From NCBI GenBank assembly GCA_937907685.1, contig CALCXF010000146.1:1-53072 (forward strand): DNA of 53,072 bases, written 5' to 3'. The translations under genes and the position numbers were made by a program. Under the pieces are notes generated by a model that was given only the letters and a program-made list of their open reading frames with translations, was not told where the DNA came from and ran no database searches. Below are positions 19,061-26,639 of the stretch, piece after piece (within the stretch, counting starts at the first letter, position 1; every line of letters starts with the position of its first letter). This DNA comes from an uncultured Nostocoides sp. GTDB taxonomy: Bacteria; Actinomycetota; Actinomycetes; Actinomycetales; Dermatophilaceae.

Positions 19061-19097
19061 GTTCGTCCGAGAAGCACAACGAACCCAAAGGACGAAC
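19061..19097 (+). promoter_or_regulatory. Predicted ribosome-binding-site sequestering stem
   Basis: GTTCGTCC (19061-19068) is perfectly complementary to GGACGAAC (19090-19097), which carries the 3' part of the ribosome-binding site AAAGGA before the ribM ATG. A second GCACGT at 19048-19053 could compete for the 5' strand of P1. This suggests translational, not terminator-based, control. Confidence 0.6.
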
Positions 19098-19104
19098 ACC
19101 CCTC

Positions 19105-19869
19105 ATGAACACCCTCCTTGCGGCGGCCACTGACCCGTCGCAGAACTTCTTCCAGCAGGTCATCGACGCGACCATCCCCATCGGCAAGTACGAGCTGCAC
19201 TGGCTCGAGCTGATCGGCGTCTCGATCGGCATCGCCTCCGCCTGGCTCGGCATGAAGCGCCTCGTGTGGGCCTGGCCGGTCGGCATCGTGGCCAACATCA
19301 TGCTGTTCTTCGTCTACGTCGGCGCCGCCTTCGGGGCCGACGAGCGGATCCCGCTGTACGGCCAGTCCGGCCGTCAGGTCTTCTTCATCGTCGTCAGCAT
19401 CTACGGCTGGGTCCGCTGGGCGCAGCACCGGCGCCGGATGGGGGCTGCCATCGACGCCCCGGCGATCGTCCCGCGCTGGATGCGCCCGGGTGAGCGGGTC
19501 GCGATCGTCGCCTTCTGGCTGGTCGGCACCGTTCTCGTCCACCAGGCGTTCGTGGCCCTCTGGGAGGCCTCGCCGAACCCGTTCTACACGCCGCAGTGGT
19601 GGTTCTACTGGTGCGACGCCTGGATCTTCGTGGGCTCGATCGTCGCCACCTACGCGATGGCCCGGGGCTGGAACGAGTTCTGGCTGGCCTGGATCGGGGT
19701 CGACCTGGTCGGCGTGCCCCTCGGCTTCGCCACCGGCTACGTGCCGACCGCCGTGATGTACACCTTCTACGGGATGTTCGTCATCTACGGCTTCACCCAG
19801 TGGGTCAAGGTCACCCGCACCGAACGCCCCGAGCCGGAGCGTGAGGTCGAGCCGGCCCACGTCGGCTGA
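19105..19869 (+). CDS. ribM: Riboflavin transporter of the PnuC family (RibM/PnuX)
   Basis: A 254-residue integral membrane protein with about seven hydrophobic segments. [42 protein letters not shown] and [18 protein letters not shown] match PnuC carriers (conserved Trp/Tyr/Gln around the substrate site), and [34 protein letters not shown] is the second half. PnuC proteins carry nicotinamide riboside, but an FMN riboswitch directly upstream makes riboflavin the substrate here, as in Corynebacterium and Streptomyces RibM. The family works by facilitated uptake with trapping by phosphorylation. It is monocistronic, followed by a strong hairpin. Confidence 0.92.
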   Translation: MNTLLAAATDPSQNFFQQVIDATIPIGKYELHWLELIGVSIGIASAWLGMKRLVWAWPVGIVANIMLFFVYVGAAFGADERIPLYGQSGRQVFFIVVSIYGWVRWAQHRRRMGAAIDAPAIVPRWMRPGERVAIVAFWLVGTVLVHQAFVALWEASPNPFYTPQWWFYWCDAWIFVGSIVATYAMARGWNEFWLAWIGVDLVGVPLGFATGYVPTAVMYTFYGMFVIYGFTQWVKVTRTERPEPEREVEPAHVG

Positions 19870-19880
19870 CGCGGCACTGG

Positions 19881-19911
19881 ACGGGGGCGAGCGGTCACCC
19901 CTCGCCCCCGT
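19881..19911 (+). terminator. Strong hairpin terminator after ribM
   Basis: ACGGGGGCGAG (19881-19891) and CTCGCCCCCGT (19901-19911) form a perfect 11-pair stem with a nine-base loop. The last base of the stem is the first base of the proposed -10 (TACCCT) of hisE. Confidence 0.8.
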
Positions 19912-19916
19912 ACCCT
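19911..19916 (+). promoter_or_regulatory. Candidate -10 of hisE
   Basis: TACCCT, eight bases before the hisE GTG at 19925; a near-leaderless start directly at the edge of the ribM terminator. Confidence 0.45.
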
Positions 19917-19924
19917 TGGCTCTC

Positions 19925-20188
19925 GTGAAGACGTTCGACGGCCTGTATGCCGAGCTGGCCGAGAAGGCCCTGACCCGTCCCCCCGGGTCGGGCACCGTCG
20001 CGGCCCTGGACGCCGGCGTGCACGCCATCGGCAAGAAGATCGTCGAGGAGGCGGCCGAGGTGTGGATGGCCGCCGAGCACGAGGGCGCCGAACGGACCGC
20101 CGAGGAGATCAGCCAGCTGCTGTACCACCTCCAGGTGCTCATGCTGGCCGCCGACATCTCGCCGGACGACGTCTACCAGCACCTCTGA
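19925..20188 (+). CDS. hisE: Phosphoribosyl-ATP pyrophosphatase
   Basis: Second step of histidine synthesis, hydrolysing PR-ATP to PR-AMP. The 87-residue all-alpha protein of the MazG-like superfamily shows the metal-binding helix pattern [14 protein letters not shown] and the second [15 protein letters not shown]. HisI is encoded separately at 26232, so the two activities are not fused as in E. coli. The GTG at 19925 gives the usual N-terminus [10 protein letters not shown]. It precedes hisG by 47 bases. Confidence 0.94.
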   Translation: MKTFDGLYAELAEKALTRPPGSGTVAALDAGVHAIGKKIVEEAAEVWMAAEHEGAERTAEEISQLLYHLQVLMLAADISPDDVYQHL

Positions 20189-20235
20189 GGAAACCGACCC
20201 CGTCGCACGGCCCCAGACCCGAGAGATCCGATCAC

Positions 20236-21081
20236 ATGCTGCGCATCGCCGTTCCCAACAAGGGCTCGCTCGCCGACCCCGCGGCCGCCATGCTCCGGGA
20301 GGCGGGGTACCGCGTGCGCCGGGACCCCAAGGAGCTCATCGTCGTCGATGCCGACAACGGCGTGGAGCTCTTCTACCTCCGGCCCCGCGACATCGCCGTC
20401 TACGTCGGGTCCGGGACGGTGGACTGTGGTGTCACCGGGCGGGACCTGCTGCTGGACTCCGGCTCGGCGGCCGTCGAGGTCATGGGTCTCGGCTTCGGGA
20501 CGTCGACGTTCCGGTATGCCGCCCGCCCCGGCACCGCGTCCGCCCTCGCCGACGTGGCCGGTCACCGCGTCGCGACGAGCTACCCCGGTCTCGTCGAGAA
20601 GCACCTGGCCGACCATGGCGTCTCCGCTGCCGTCGTGCGCCTGGACGGCGCCGTGGAGACCGCCATCACCCTCGGGGTCGCGGACGTCATCGCTGACGTC
20701 GTCGAGACCGGCGCGACGTTGCGCTCCCAGGGCCTCGAGGTCTTCGGCGAGCCCATCCTGCGCAGTGAGGCCGTGCTGGTCCGACGAGAGGGCAGTGAGG
20801 AGAAGGCCGGCATCGAGGTGCTCCGGCGTCGTCTCCTCGGCGTCACCACCGCCCGGCACTACGTGATGCTCGACTACGACGTCCCGGCGACGCTCGTCGA
20901 CGCCGCCTGCTCGATCACCCCGGGTCTGGAGTCACCCACCGTCTCGCCGCTGCAGAACCCCGAGTGGTTCGCCGTGCGCGCCATGGTGCCGCGCTCGACC
21001 ACCAACGCGATCATGGACGAGCTGTACGACCTCGGCGCCAGGGCCATCCTCGTCACCGACATCACCGCGTGCCGCCTGTGA
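20236..21081 (+). CDS. hisG: ATP phosphoribosyltransferase, long (regulatory) form
   Basis: First committed step of histidine synthesis, joining ATP and PRPP. At 281 residues it is the long form, with its own C-terminal histidine-binding domain (about 205-281, containing TPGLESPTVSPLQNPEWFAVRAMV), so it needs no HisZ. The N-terminus MLRIAVPNKGSL and the PRPP-binding segment DVIADVVETGATLR are clear. Feedback inhibition by histidine is expected. The stop overlaps the GTG of the PH-domain gene. Confidence 0.96.
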   Translation: MLRIAVPNKGSLADPAAAMLREAGYRVRRDPKELIVVDADNGVELFYLRPRDIAVYVGSGTVDCGVTGRDLLLDSGSAAVEVMGLGFGTSTFRYAARPGTASALADVAGHRVATSYPGLVEKHLADHGVSAAVVRLDGAVETAITLGVADVIADVVETGATLRSQGLEVFGEPILRSEAVLVRREGSEEKAGIEVLRRRLLGVTTARHYVMLDYDVPATLVDAACSITPGLESPTVSPLQNPEWFAVRAMVPRSTTNAIMDELYDLGARAILVTDITACRL

Positions 21082-21542
21082 GCGACTCCGGCCGCTCCCC
21101 GGCCGTCGACCCGTTCGCGCCGTTCCGCCCCCGGCGAGGCAGGGCGGTGCCCCTGGCCATGGCGGCGGCGGCGCTCACCGTCTGTGCCGCCGTTGCGGTG
21201 GGCATGGGAAGCGCCGGAGGCTGGCGGCTCGCCGACCAGCTCGCCCTCGTGGGGTTCGGAGCGGTCATCGGGGCCTTCCTCCTGCGGTACGCGAGCATCC
21301 GTGCCGTGCCGGACGACGAGGGCCTGACGGTACGCAACCTCCTCGTCACCCGGCGAGTGGAGTGGGGCGACATCGTCCAGGTGCGGTTCCCGGACGGTGC
21401 GCCGTGGGCCAGCGTGGAGCTCGACGACACCGAGGAGCTCGCGGTCATGGCCATCCAACGGGTCGACGGCGAGGTGGCCCGGTCCGAGGCGCATCGGTTG
21501 GCAGGTCTCGTCTCGCAACACCGCAGGGACACCGGGGGTTGA
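21078..21542 (+). CDS. PH-domain membrane protein next to hisG
   Basis: A 154-residue protein with an N-terminal Pro/Arg segment, two membrane helices (about 24-45 and 52-68) and a C-terminal bacterial PH-like domain (GLTVRNLLVTRRVEWGDIVQVRF then WASVELDDTEELAVMAIQ), of the bPH_6 type. Proteins like this often follow hisG in actinomycetes, but no role in histidine synthesis is known. The GTG start overlaps the hisG stop. Confidence 0.8.
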   Translation: MSDSGRSPAVDPFAPFRPRRGRAVPLAMAAAALTVCAAVAVGMGSAGGWRLADQLALVGFGAVIGAFLLRYASIRAVPDDEGLTVRNLLVTRRVEWGDIVQVRFPDGAPWASVELDDTEELAVMAIQRVDGEVARSEAHRLAGLVSQHRRDTGG

Positions 21543-21561
21543 CTTGATCCATCGCCCTGCA

Positions 21562-21572
21562 CTTATGATAAG
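21562..21572. promoter_or_regulatory. Perfect palindrome overlapping the arsR -10 (likely operator)
   Basis: CTTATGATAAG reads the same on both strands (odd centre) and contains the TATGAT -10 (21564-21569), five bases before the ATG at 21575. TTGACT at 21539-21544 could be the -35, with a 19-base spacer. The position suits autorepression by the encoded ArsR-type protein. Confidence 0.55.
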
Positions 21573-21574
21573 GC

Positions 21575-21886
21575 ATGGCCGATGAAGCACGTGTTCTCGA
21601 TGCGCTGGGCGACCACACCCGGCGGGCCGTCCTCGAACTGCTCCGCGGTGGCGAGCGCAGCGTCCGCGAGCTGACAGACGCGACAGGCGTCAGCCAGCCC
21701 GCGGTGTCCCAGCACCTTCGGGTCCTGCGGGAGGCGGGGCTCGTCACCGTCCGCCCGGAGGGGACCCGACGCCTCCATCGCGTGGATCTCGACGGCCTGG
21801 CCGACCTTCGCGCCTGGGTCGACCGGTTCTGGGACGACGCGCTGGACGCCTTCGTCGCCCACGCCGAGGCCGGTGATCGGTCGTGA
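21575..21886 (+). CDS. ArsR-family winged-helix transcriptional regulator
   Basis: A 103-residue DNA-binding protein. RVLDALGDHTRRAVLELLRGGERSVRELTDATGVSQPAVSQHLRVLREAGLVTVRPEGTRRLHRVD is a complete winged helix-turn-helix with the recognition helix SQPAVSQHLRVL. There are no Cys residues for metal sensing. This subtype is usually paired with an SRPBCC (AHSA1-like) protein, as here: the next gene overlaps its stop by four bases. It probably binds the palindrome at its own promoter; the inducer is unknown. Confidence 0.9.
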   Translation: MADEARVLDALGDHTRRAVLELLRGGERSVRELTDATGVSQPAVSQHLRVLREAGLVTVRPEGTRRLHRVDLDGLADLRAWVDRFWDDALDAFVAHAEAGDRS

Positions 21887-22815
21887 CGGCGGAGCGGGTG
21901 GCGCCTCCCATCCTGCGGTCGGCCCGGGTCGACCGGGGCGTGGAGGAGACGTTCGACGTCTTCACCCGGCTCATCGGCGCGTGGTGGCCGCTGCCCACGC
22001 ACGGCGTCTTCGGCGACCTCGCGGGCACGATCGGGTTCGAGGACGGCCGGCTCGTCGAGCGCGCCGTCGACGGCCGGGTCTCAGTGTGGGGCGACGTGCT
22101 CGCCTGGGAGCCGCCGCACCGGATCCTCTTCACCTGGCACCCCGGGCGTGACGAGGACGATGCCTCCGAGGTGGAGGTCCGGTTCGCCCCGGACGGCGGC
22201 GGGACCCGCGTCGAGCTCGAGCACCGCGGCTGGGAGGCCTTCGGCGAGAGCGCGATCGCCCGCCGCCGCGGGTACGTCGGGCCGGGCGCGTGGGGTCACG
22301 TGCTGGACCACTTCACCGACGGCGCCGAGGATCGGCCCGAATCGGTCAACCTCTCCGTCCTCGACGCTGCCTATGCGGCGTTCTTCGCGGAGGCGGAGCG
22401 CGGCGGCTTCGGCCCGCCGCCCGACGGAGAGTGGGACGCGGCCCAGGTCCTGGCGCACGTCGCGCTCAACGACCTGGCGATGTCGGCCGTCGCCCATGCC
22501 ATCGTCCAGGGTCGCCGCGAGCTGTCCTTCGCGAACGAGGTGTGCCAGGACCGTGAGGTGCTCGACGCCTTCGTCCGCGACGCCGGCGACCTGTCCGAGC
22601 TCGTCGCCCGGGGCCGGTCGATCAGCGAGGTGGCGAGGGCGGCCACGGCACGACTGGATCGGAGCCGGCTCGCCACCCTCGTGCACTGCCGGATGCTGCA
22701 CGACGGCACCGTCGTTCTGGACGAGCCGGTGCACTGGGGCCGCATCGCCGTGCACACGCAGGCCACGCGGCACCTCCCGGCGCACACCGGTCAGCTGCGC
22801 GACCTCAGGACGTGA
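21883..22815 (+). CDS. SRPBCC (AHSA1-like) protein fused to a DinB-like domain
   Basis: A 310-residue two-domain protein. Residues about 10-155 are an AHSA1-type START-like hydrophobic pocket domain (VEETFDVFTRLIGAWWPL, then DVLAWEPPHRILFTWHPG and the final helix GAWGHVLDHFTDG). Residues about 165-310 look like a DinB/maleylpyruvate-isomerase-like four-helix bundle: WDAAQVLAHVALNDLAMSAVAHAI, and near the end HLPAHTGQLRDLR, with His residues where the metal ligands of DinB proteins lie. The substrate is unknown. It is coupled to the ArsR regulator and overlaps the convergent MFS gene by 11 bases at its end. Confidence 0.75.
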   Translation: MTAERVAPPILRSARVDRGVEETFDVFTRLIGAWWPLPTHGVFGDLAGTIGFEDGRLVERAVDGRVSVWGDVLAWEPPHRILFTWHPGRDEDDASEVEVRFAPDGGGTRVELEHRGWEAFGESAIARRRGYVGPGAWGHVLDHFTDGAEDRPESVNLSVLDAAYAAFFAEAERGGFGPPPDGEWDAAQVLAHVALNDLAMSAVAHAIVQGRRELSFANEVCQDREVLDAFVRDAGDLSELVARGRSISEVARAATARLDRSRLATLVHCRMLHDGTVVLDEPVHWGRIAVHTQATRHLPAHTGQLRDLRT

Positions 22816-24013
22816 CCACGCTTGCTGCACCCACCCGTTGCAGGTCGGGCCTGAGCCGCACCGCGAGCGCGAGCTGGGGCACCGCGACGAGGGCGAGGAG
22901 CGCCCACACCCACGCGAAGCCACCCGTCGTGTCCTCCACGGCGCCCATCGCCGCCGGCCCGAATGCCGCGACGCTGTAGCTGACGAGGAACGCCATGGCC
23001 GTGAGGCGGGCGCTGTCGCGGGGTGTCGCGGCATATCGGACGAGCAGCACGAGGCCGAGCGCGAAGGCGGCGCCCTGCCCGGCACCGAGCAGCACGGCCC
23101 AGAGCCACGGCGCGGAGTCGGGGGCGAGCCAGACCCCGACCTGGCCGAGGCCGCCCAGTACCCCAGCGGCCACGAGGAGCACCCGCGCGTCCGGGACCCG
23201 GTCGAGGAGAGTCGGCGCGACCAGCCCGGACACGAGCTGGGAGCCGGTGAAGACCGCCATGAGCAGCCCGGCATCCCTCGCGCTCCACCCGTGCGTCTCG
23301 TACGTCGGGGCCAGCCAGGCGAGGGCGGAGTAGAACTGCCACGACTGGCAGGTGAGGTATCCCGCGAGCAGCCATGCCGTCGCACTCGCCCAGGGAAGCG
23401 CGTGGCTGACGTCCTCGGGGGCCTCGTCGGGCAGCGTGTGGTGGTGCACCGCCCGGGTGACCGGCACCCACGCCAGCATCCCGACGAGGGCGACGGCGGC
23501 CCATGCGAGGAGCGAGCGGGACCATCCGCCCAAGGCCGTGGCCAACGGCACCGCGGCTGCCGACGCCACCGCTGCGCCGCCCATCATCGAGAACATCGTG
23601 AGGCCGGTGCCCAGGCCGGCACGGCGGGGCGGGAAGACGGCCTTGACGATGCCGGGGAGCAGCGTGCCGGCGAGGGCGATCCCCGTGCCGGCCAGGAAGG
23701 TCCCGGCATACAGCGCCCACACCGCCTCGCCGCCCGCACCGCGCAGGACCAGTCCCGAGAGCACGATCGCGATGCCCGACGCGATCGAGCGCGCTGAGCC
23801 GACCCTGCGTGCGACCTGGTTGGCGACCGGAGCGAGCAGTCCCATGCAGAGCACCGGCACGGTCGTCAGCACGCCCATCCAGGCGCTGGACAGGCCCAGG
23901 TCGGCGCGGACCGCCTCGGCCAGCGGCGGAAGGCTCGCCATGAGGGTGCGAAGGTTCGCTGCCACGAGGACGAGGGCGGCGACGACGGCCCACATCGGCA
24001 TCCGGCGCTTCAC
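22805..24013 (-). CDS. MFS transporter, CynX/NimT-like
   Basis: A 402-residue permease with about twelve hydrophobic helices. The start MWAVVAALVLVAANLRTLMASLPPL, with Asn-Leu-Arg in the first helix, and LSSAWMGVLTTVPVLCMGLLAPVA resemble the CynX/NimT branch (cyanate or 2-nitroimidazole carriers). The substrate cannot be read from the sequence. The GTG at 24013 overlaps the stop of the kinase gene (GTGA), so the two form an operon. Confidence 0.82.
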   Translation of the reverse strand: MKRRMPMWAVVAALVLVAANLRTLMASLPPLAEAVRADLGLSSAWMGVLTTVPVLCMGLLAPVANQVARRVGSARSIASGIAIVLSGLVLRGAGGEAVWALYAGTFLAGTGIALAGTLLPGIVKAVFPPRRAGLGTGLTMFSMMGGAAVASAAAVPLATALGGWSRSLLAWAAVALVGMLAWVPVTRAVHHHTLPDEAPEDVSHALPWASATAWLLAGYLTCQSWQFYSALAWLAPTYETHGWSARDAGLLMAVFTGSQLVSGLVAPTLLDRVPDARVLLVAAGVLGGLGQVGVWLAPDSAPWLWAVLLGAGQGAAFALGLVLLVRYAATPRDSARLTAMAFLVSYSVAAFGPAAMGAVEDTTGGFAWVWALLALVAVPQLALAVRLRPDLQRVGAASVVTS

Positions 24014-24675
24014 GCGGCGCCGGTGGACAGCACGACATGGGCGTGGTCGCGCGGGTTCGCCGCGGCGTACAGGAGGTCCTCCTGGGTGGCCCAGCGAGCC
24101 CAGTGCGGCGCGTAGAGCTCACCGTCCCGGGCCAGGGCCCGCTCTCGGCGCAGCGCGACCGGGGCGTCCAGCCAGACCCGCACGGCGGCATACTCCAGCG
24201 CGGGCGGGACGAGCGCGCCGCATCCCTCGAGCACCAGGTGCGTCGACCGCTCGACGCGAACCGACGGTCCCGGCCGGCTCCGTCGCCAGTCCCACGTGGG
24301 GTATGCCGGCTGCTCACCTCGGCCGAGCGGCACGAGGACGTGCTCGGTGACGAGCTGGACGCCTGCCGCGAGACCGTCCCACCCGGGGAAGATGTCGTCG
24401 AGGTGTACGACGGGGCAGTCGAGCGCCTCGGCGACGGCGCTCCCGAGCACCGTCTTGCCGGACCCGCTCCGTCCGTCGAGGGAGACGACGACCGTGGTGC
24501 CGGTGACAGGGGAGGCGGCACGCGCCGCGGCGGCGACGACGCCCACGTGGGCAGGATCCGCTGGTCCACCCGCGAGGACGGGACGTCGGGTGCCGATCTC
24601 CGAGGCTCCAGCCTCGTCCGTGCCGCCCTCCCGGGTGCCGCGCGCCCCGGTGGGTTCGGCCGGCGGGAGGGGCAT
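24010..24675 (-). CDS. Uridine-kinase-like P-loop protein
   Basis: A 221-residue protein with VVVSLDGRSGSGKTVLGSAVAEAL (Walker A GRSGSGKT near 65-72), VVHLDDIFPGWDGL (acidic substrate-site Asp pair as in uridine kinases), and LEGCGAL plus VWLDAP as later strands. The first 45 residues are low-complexity. The real substrate may differ from uridine. The start is fixed by TAGAGT on the minus strand seven bases before the ATG. The gene is coupled to the MFS transporter and divergent from hisF, with 33 bases between the two start codons. Confidence 0.75.
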   Translation of the reverse strand: MPLPPAEPTGARGTREGGTDEAGASEIGTRRPVLAGGPADPAHVGVVAAAARAASPVTGTTVVVSLDGRSGSGKTVLGSAVAEALDCPVVHLDDIFPGWDGLAAGVQLVTEHVLVPLGRGEQPAYPTWDWRRSRPGPSVRVERSTHLVLEGCGALVPPALEYAAVRVWLDAPVALRRERALARDGELYAPHWARWATQEDLLYAAANPRDHAHVVLSTGAA

Positions 24676-24682
24676 GGCCGGA

Positions 24683-24688
24683 ACTCTA
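24683..24688 (-). promoter_or_regulatory. -10 element of the kinase-MFS operon
   Basis: TAGAGT on the minus strand, seven bases before the ATG at 24675. Its -35 would lie over the hisF start codon. Confidence 0.55.
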
Positions 24689-24696
24689 GTGCTGGC

Positions 24697-24702
24697 TAGA
24701 TT
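24697..24702 (+). promoter_or_regulatory. -10 element of hisF
   Basis: TAGATT followed by six bases and the hisF ATG at 24709. Its -35 would lie over the start of the divergent kinase gene. Confidence 0.6.
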
Positions 24703-24708
24703 GGGCTC

Positions 24709-25482
24709 ATGTCCTTGGCGGTCCGCGTCATCCCGTGCCTCGACGTGGACGCCGGACGGGTCGTCAAGGGTGTCAACTTCGAGAACCTCAGGGACGCGGG
24801 TGACCCGGTGGAGCTCGCCCGCCGCTACGGCGACCAGGGCGCCGACGAGCTCACCTTCCTCGACGTGACGGCGAGCAGCGGGGACCGGGCGACGATGTAC
24901 GACGTCGTCGCGCGCACGGCCGAGGAGGTGTTCATCCCACTCACCGTCGGGGGAGGGGTGCGCACGGTCGACGACGTCGACCGGCTGCTGCGTGCCGGTG
25001 CCGACAAGGTGGGGGTCAACACCGCCGCGATCGCCCGCCCGGAGCTCATCGCCGAGACGGCGGACCGGTTCGGGGCCCAGGTCCTCGTCCTCTCGGCCGA
25101 CGTGCGGCGCCGCCGGGACGCCTCCGGACGACCGTCGGGTGGGTTCGAGGTGACGACCCACGGCGGGCGCAGCCGCACGGGAGTCGACGCGGTCGAGTGG
25201 TGCGCCCGCGCGGCCGAGCTGGGAGCGGGCGAGATCCTCCTCAACTCCATGGACGCGGACGGTACCCGGGACGGCTTCGACCTCGAGCTCATCCGGCTCG
25301 TCCGGGCCGAGGTCACCGTGCCGGTCATCGCCAGCGGGGGCGCCGGCGCGCTCGAGCACTTCCCGCCGGCCGTGCGGGCCGGTGCCGACGCCGTGCTCGC
25401 GGCGAGCGTCTTCCACTTCGGCGAGCTCACCATCGCCGAGGTGAAGGACGTGCTCCGCGCCGACGGCCAGCCGGTACGCTGA
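24709..25482 (+). CDS. hisF: Imidazole glycerol-phosphate synthase, cyclase subunit
   Basis: With HisH it turns PRFAR and glutamine into imidazole glycerol phosphate and AICAR. The 257-residue half-barrel-duplicated protein begins [20 protein letters not shown], containing the first catalytic Asp; LSADVRRR carries the second. GGGVRT and [13 protein letters not shown] are the two phosphate sites. hisH and hisA are not in the window. Transcription appears leaderless and separate from hisE-hisG. Confidence 0.96.
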   Translation: MSLAVRVIPCLDVDAGRVVKGVNFENLRDAGDPVELARRYGDQGADELTFLDVTASSGDRATMYDVVARTAEEVFIPLTVGGGVRTVDDVDRLLRAGADKVGVNTAAIARPELIAETADRFGAQVLVLSADVRRRRDASGRPSGGFEVTTHGGRSRTGVDAVEWCARAAELGAGEILLNSMDADGTRDGFDLELIRLVRAEVTVPVIASGGAGALEHFPPAVRAGADAVLAASVFHFGELTIAEVKDVLRADGQPVR

Positions 25483-25524
25483 CCGATCGTCGCCTCCGTT
25501 CGCGGCGTGGCGTGAGCGGAGCCC

Positions 25525-25530
25525 TACACT
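25525..25530 (+). promoter_or_regulatory. -10 element of the Pr6Pr gene
   Basis: TACACT followed by seven bases and GTG at 25538, a leaderless arrangement. Confidence 0.5.
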
Positions 25531-25537
25531 CACGCCG

Positions 25538-26227
25538 GTGACGACGTCCCGCGCCCGCCTGGTCCACCTCGTGACCGCCGCGGTCGCCGTGTTCGCCCTG
25601 GTCCTCCAGACCGTCCTCGTCGTCACCGGGGCGTCGGTCCTCGCCGAGACCGCTGTCCCGCCGCTGGCCACGAGACTCGGCCGGCTGGTCTCGTACTTCA
25701 CGATCCAGAGCAACCTGCTGGTCGCGGTGACCGCCGTGCAGCTCGCCCGCGACCCGCTCCGGGACGGCCGGTGGTGGAGACCGGTGCGGCTCGCGGCGGT
25801 CGCCGGCATCACGGTCACCGGCCTCGTGCACTTCGTCCTCCTGCGTCCCCTCCTCGACCTGCAGGGGCCGAACGCGCTGGCCGACGTCCTCCTGCACCTC
25901 GTCGTCCCGCTGCTGGGTGCCGGGGGCTGGCTGCTCGCCGGCCCTCGACCCCGCTGGTCCTCACGGGACGCCGCGGTCGCGCTGCTGTGGCCGGTGCTCT
26001 GGCTGGTCTGGACGGTGGCGGTGGGGGCGCTGAGCGGCTGGGTGCCCTACCCCTTCCTCGACGTGGAGGCCGAGGGTGGCCCGGCGGTCGCCCTGACCTG
26101 CGTCGGGGTCACCGTGCTGTTCCTCCTCCTCATCGCGGCGCTCCTGGCCCTCGACCGGCGTCTCCCCTCCGTGCCTGTCCGGCGCTCGGCCCCCCGTCCG
26201 AGGGCGCGCGTCGCCACGGCAGAATGA
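25538..26227 (+). CDS. Pr6Pr-family membrane protein
   Basis: A 229-residue protein with six hydrophobic helices, starting [36 protein letters not shown] and the later [20 protein letters not shown] match the Pr6Pr family, which is found near many actinobacterial genes and has no established function. It sits between hisF and hisI, with five bases between its stop and hisI; no link to histidine synthesis is evident. Confidence 0.78.
   Translation: MTTSRARLVHLVTAAVAVFALVLQTVLVVTGASVLAETAVPPLATRLGRLVSYFTIQSNLLVAVTAVQLARDPLRDGRWWRPVRLAAVAGITVTGLVHFVLLRPLLDLQGPNALADVLLHLVVPLLGAGGWLLAGPRPRWSSRDAAVALLWPVLWLVWTVAVGALSGWVPYPFLDVEAEGGPAVALTCVGVTVLFLLLIAALLALDRRLPSVPVRRSAPRPRARVATAE
26220..26225 (+). 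promoter_or_regulatory. Candidate -10 before hisI
   Basis: CAGAAT, six bases before the hisI GTG at 26232, inside the end of the preceding gene. Confidence 0.4.
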
Positions 26228-26231
26228 CGAG

Positions 26232-26639
26232 GTGCCCACCCCCGACCTGCACCTCGACCCCTCGATCGCCGCGCGCCTGAGGCGCGACGCCGCCGGGCTG
26301 GTGCCCGCTGTCGTGCAGCAGCACGACACCGGTGAGGTCCTCATGCTCGGGTGGATGGACGACGAGGCGCTGCGGCGGACCCTCACCGAGGGCCGCGTGA
26401 CCTACTGGTCCAGGAGCCGCGGGGAGTACTGGCGCAAGGGCGACACGTCGGGACACGCCCAGCACGTCCGATCGGTGGCCCTCGACTGCGACGGGGACAC
26501 CCTGCTCGTCCGGGTCGACCAGGTGGGCGCCGCCTGCCACACCGGGGACCGCACGTGCTTCGACGCCGGCGACCTGGCCGCCGTGGTCGCACCCGGCCTG
26601 AGCCCGGGCGGGGAGCCGGGCCGGGACGGACCCGCGTGA
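26232..26639 (+). CDS. hisI: Phosphoribosyl-AMP cyclohydrolase
   Basis: Opens the purine ring of PR-AMP in the third step of histidine synthesis. The 135-residue zinc enzyme shows [48 protein letters not shown] (metal-binding Asp residues) and [12 protein letters not shown] (zinc Cys and His). It stands alone, unfused to HisE. Its stop overlaps the trpE GTG as GTGA, so the his and trp blocks are joined in one transcript. Confidence 0.95.
   Translation: MPTPDLHLDPSIAARLRRDAAGLVPAVVQQHDTGEVLMLGWMDDEALRRTLTEGRVTYWSRSRGEYWRKGDTSGHAQHVRSVALDCDGDTLLVRVDQVGAACHTGDRTCFDAGDLAAVVAPGLSPGGEPGRDGPA

Larger units (their letters stand above)
18718..19104. other. 387-base intergenic region
   Basis: The only gap over 300 bases. 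From left to right it holds the leaderless promoter of the DUF4231-like gene, a stretch with no recognised signal (about 18730-18860), the ribM promoter with CATACT at 18863-18868, the FMN riboswitch, and an expression platform ending at the ribM ATG. Confidence 0.8.
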
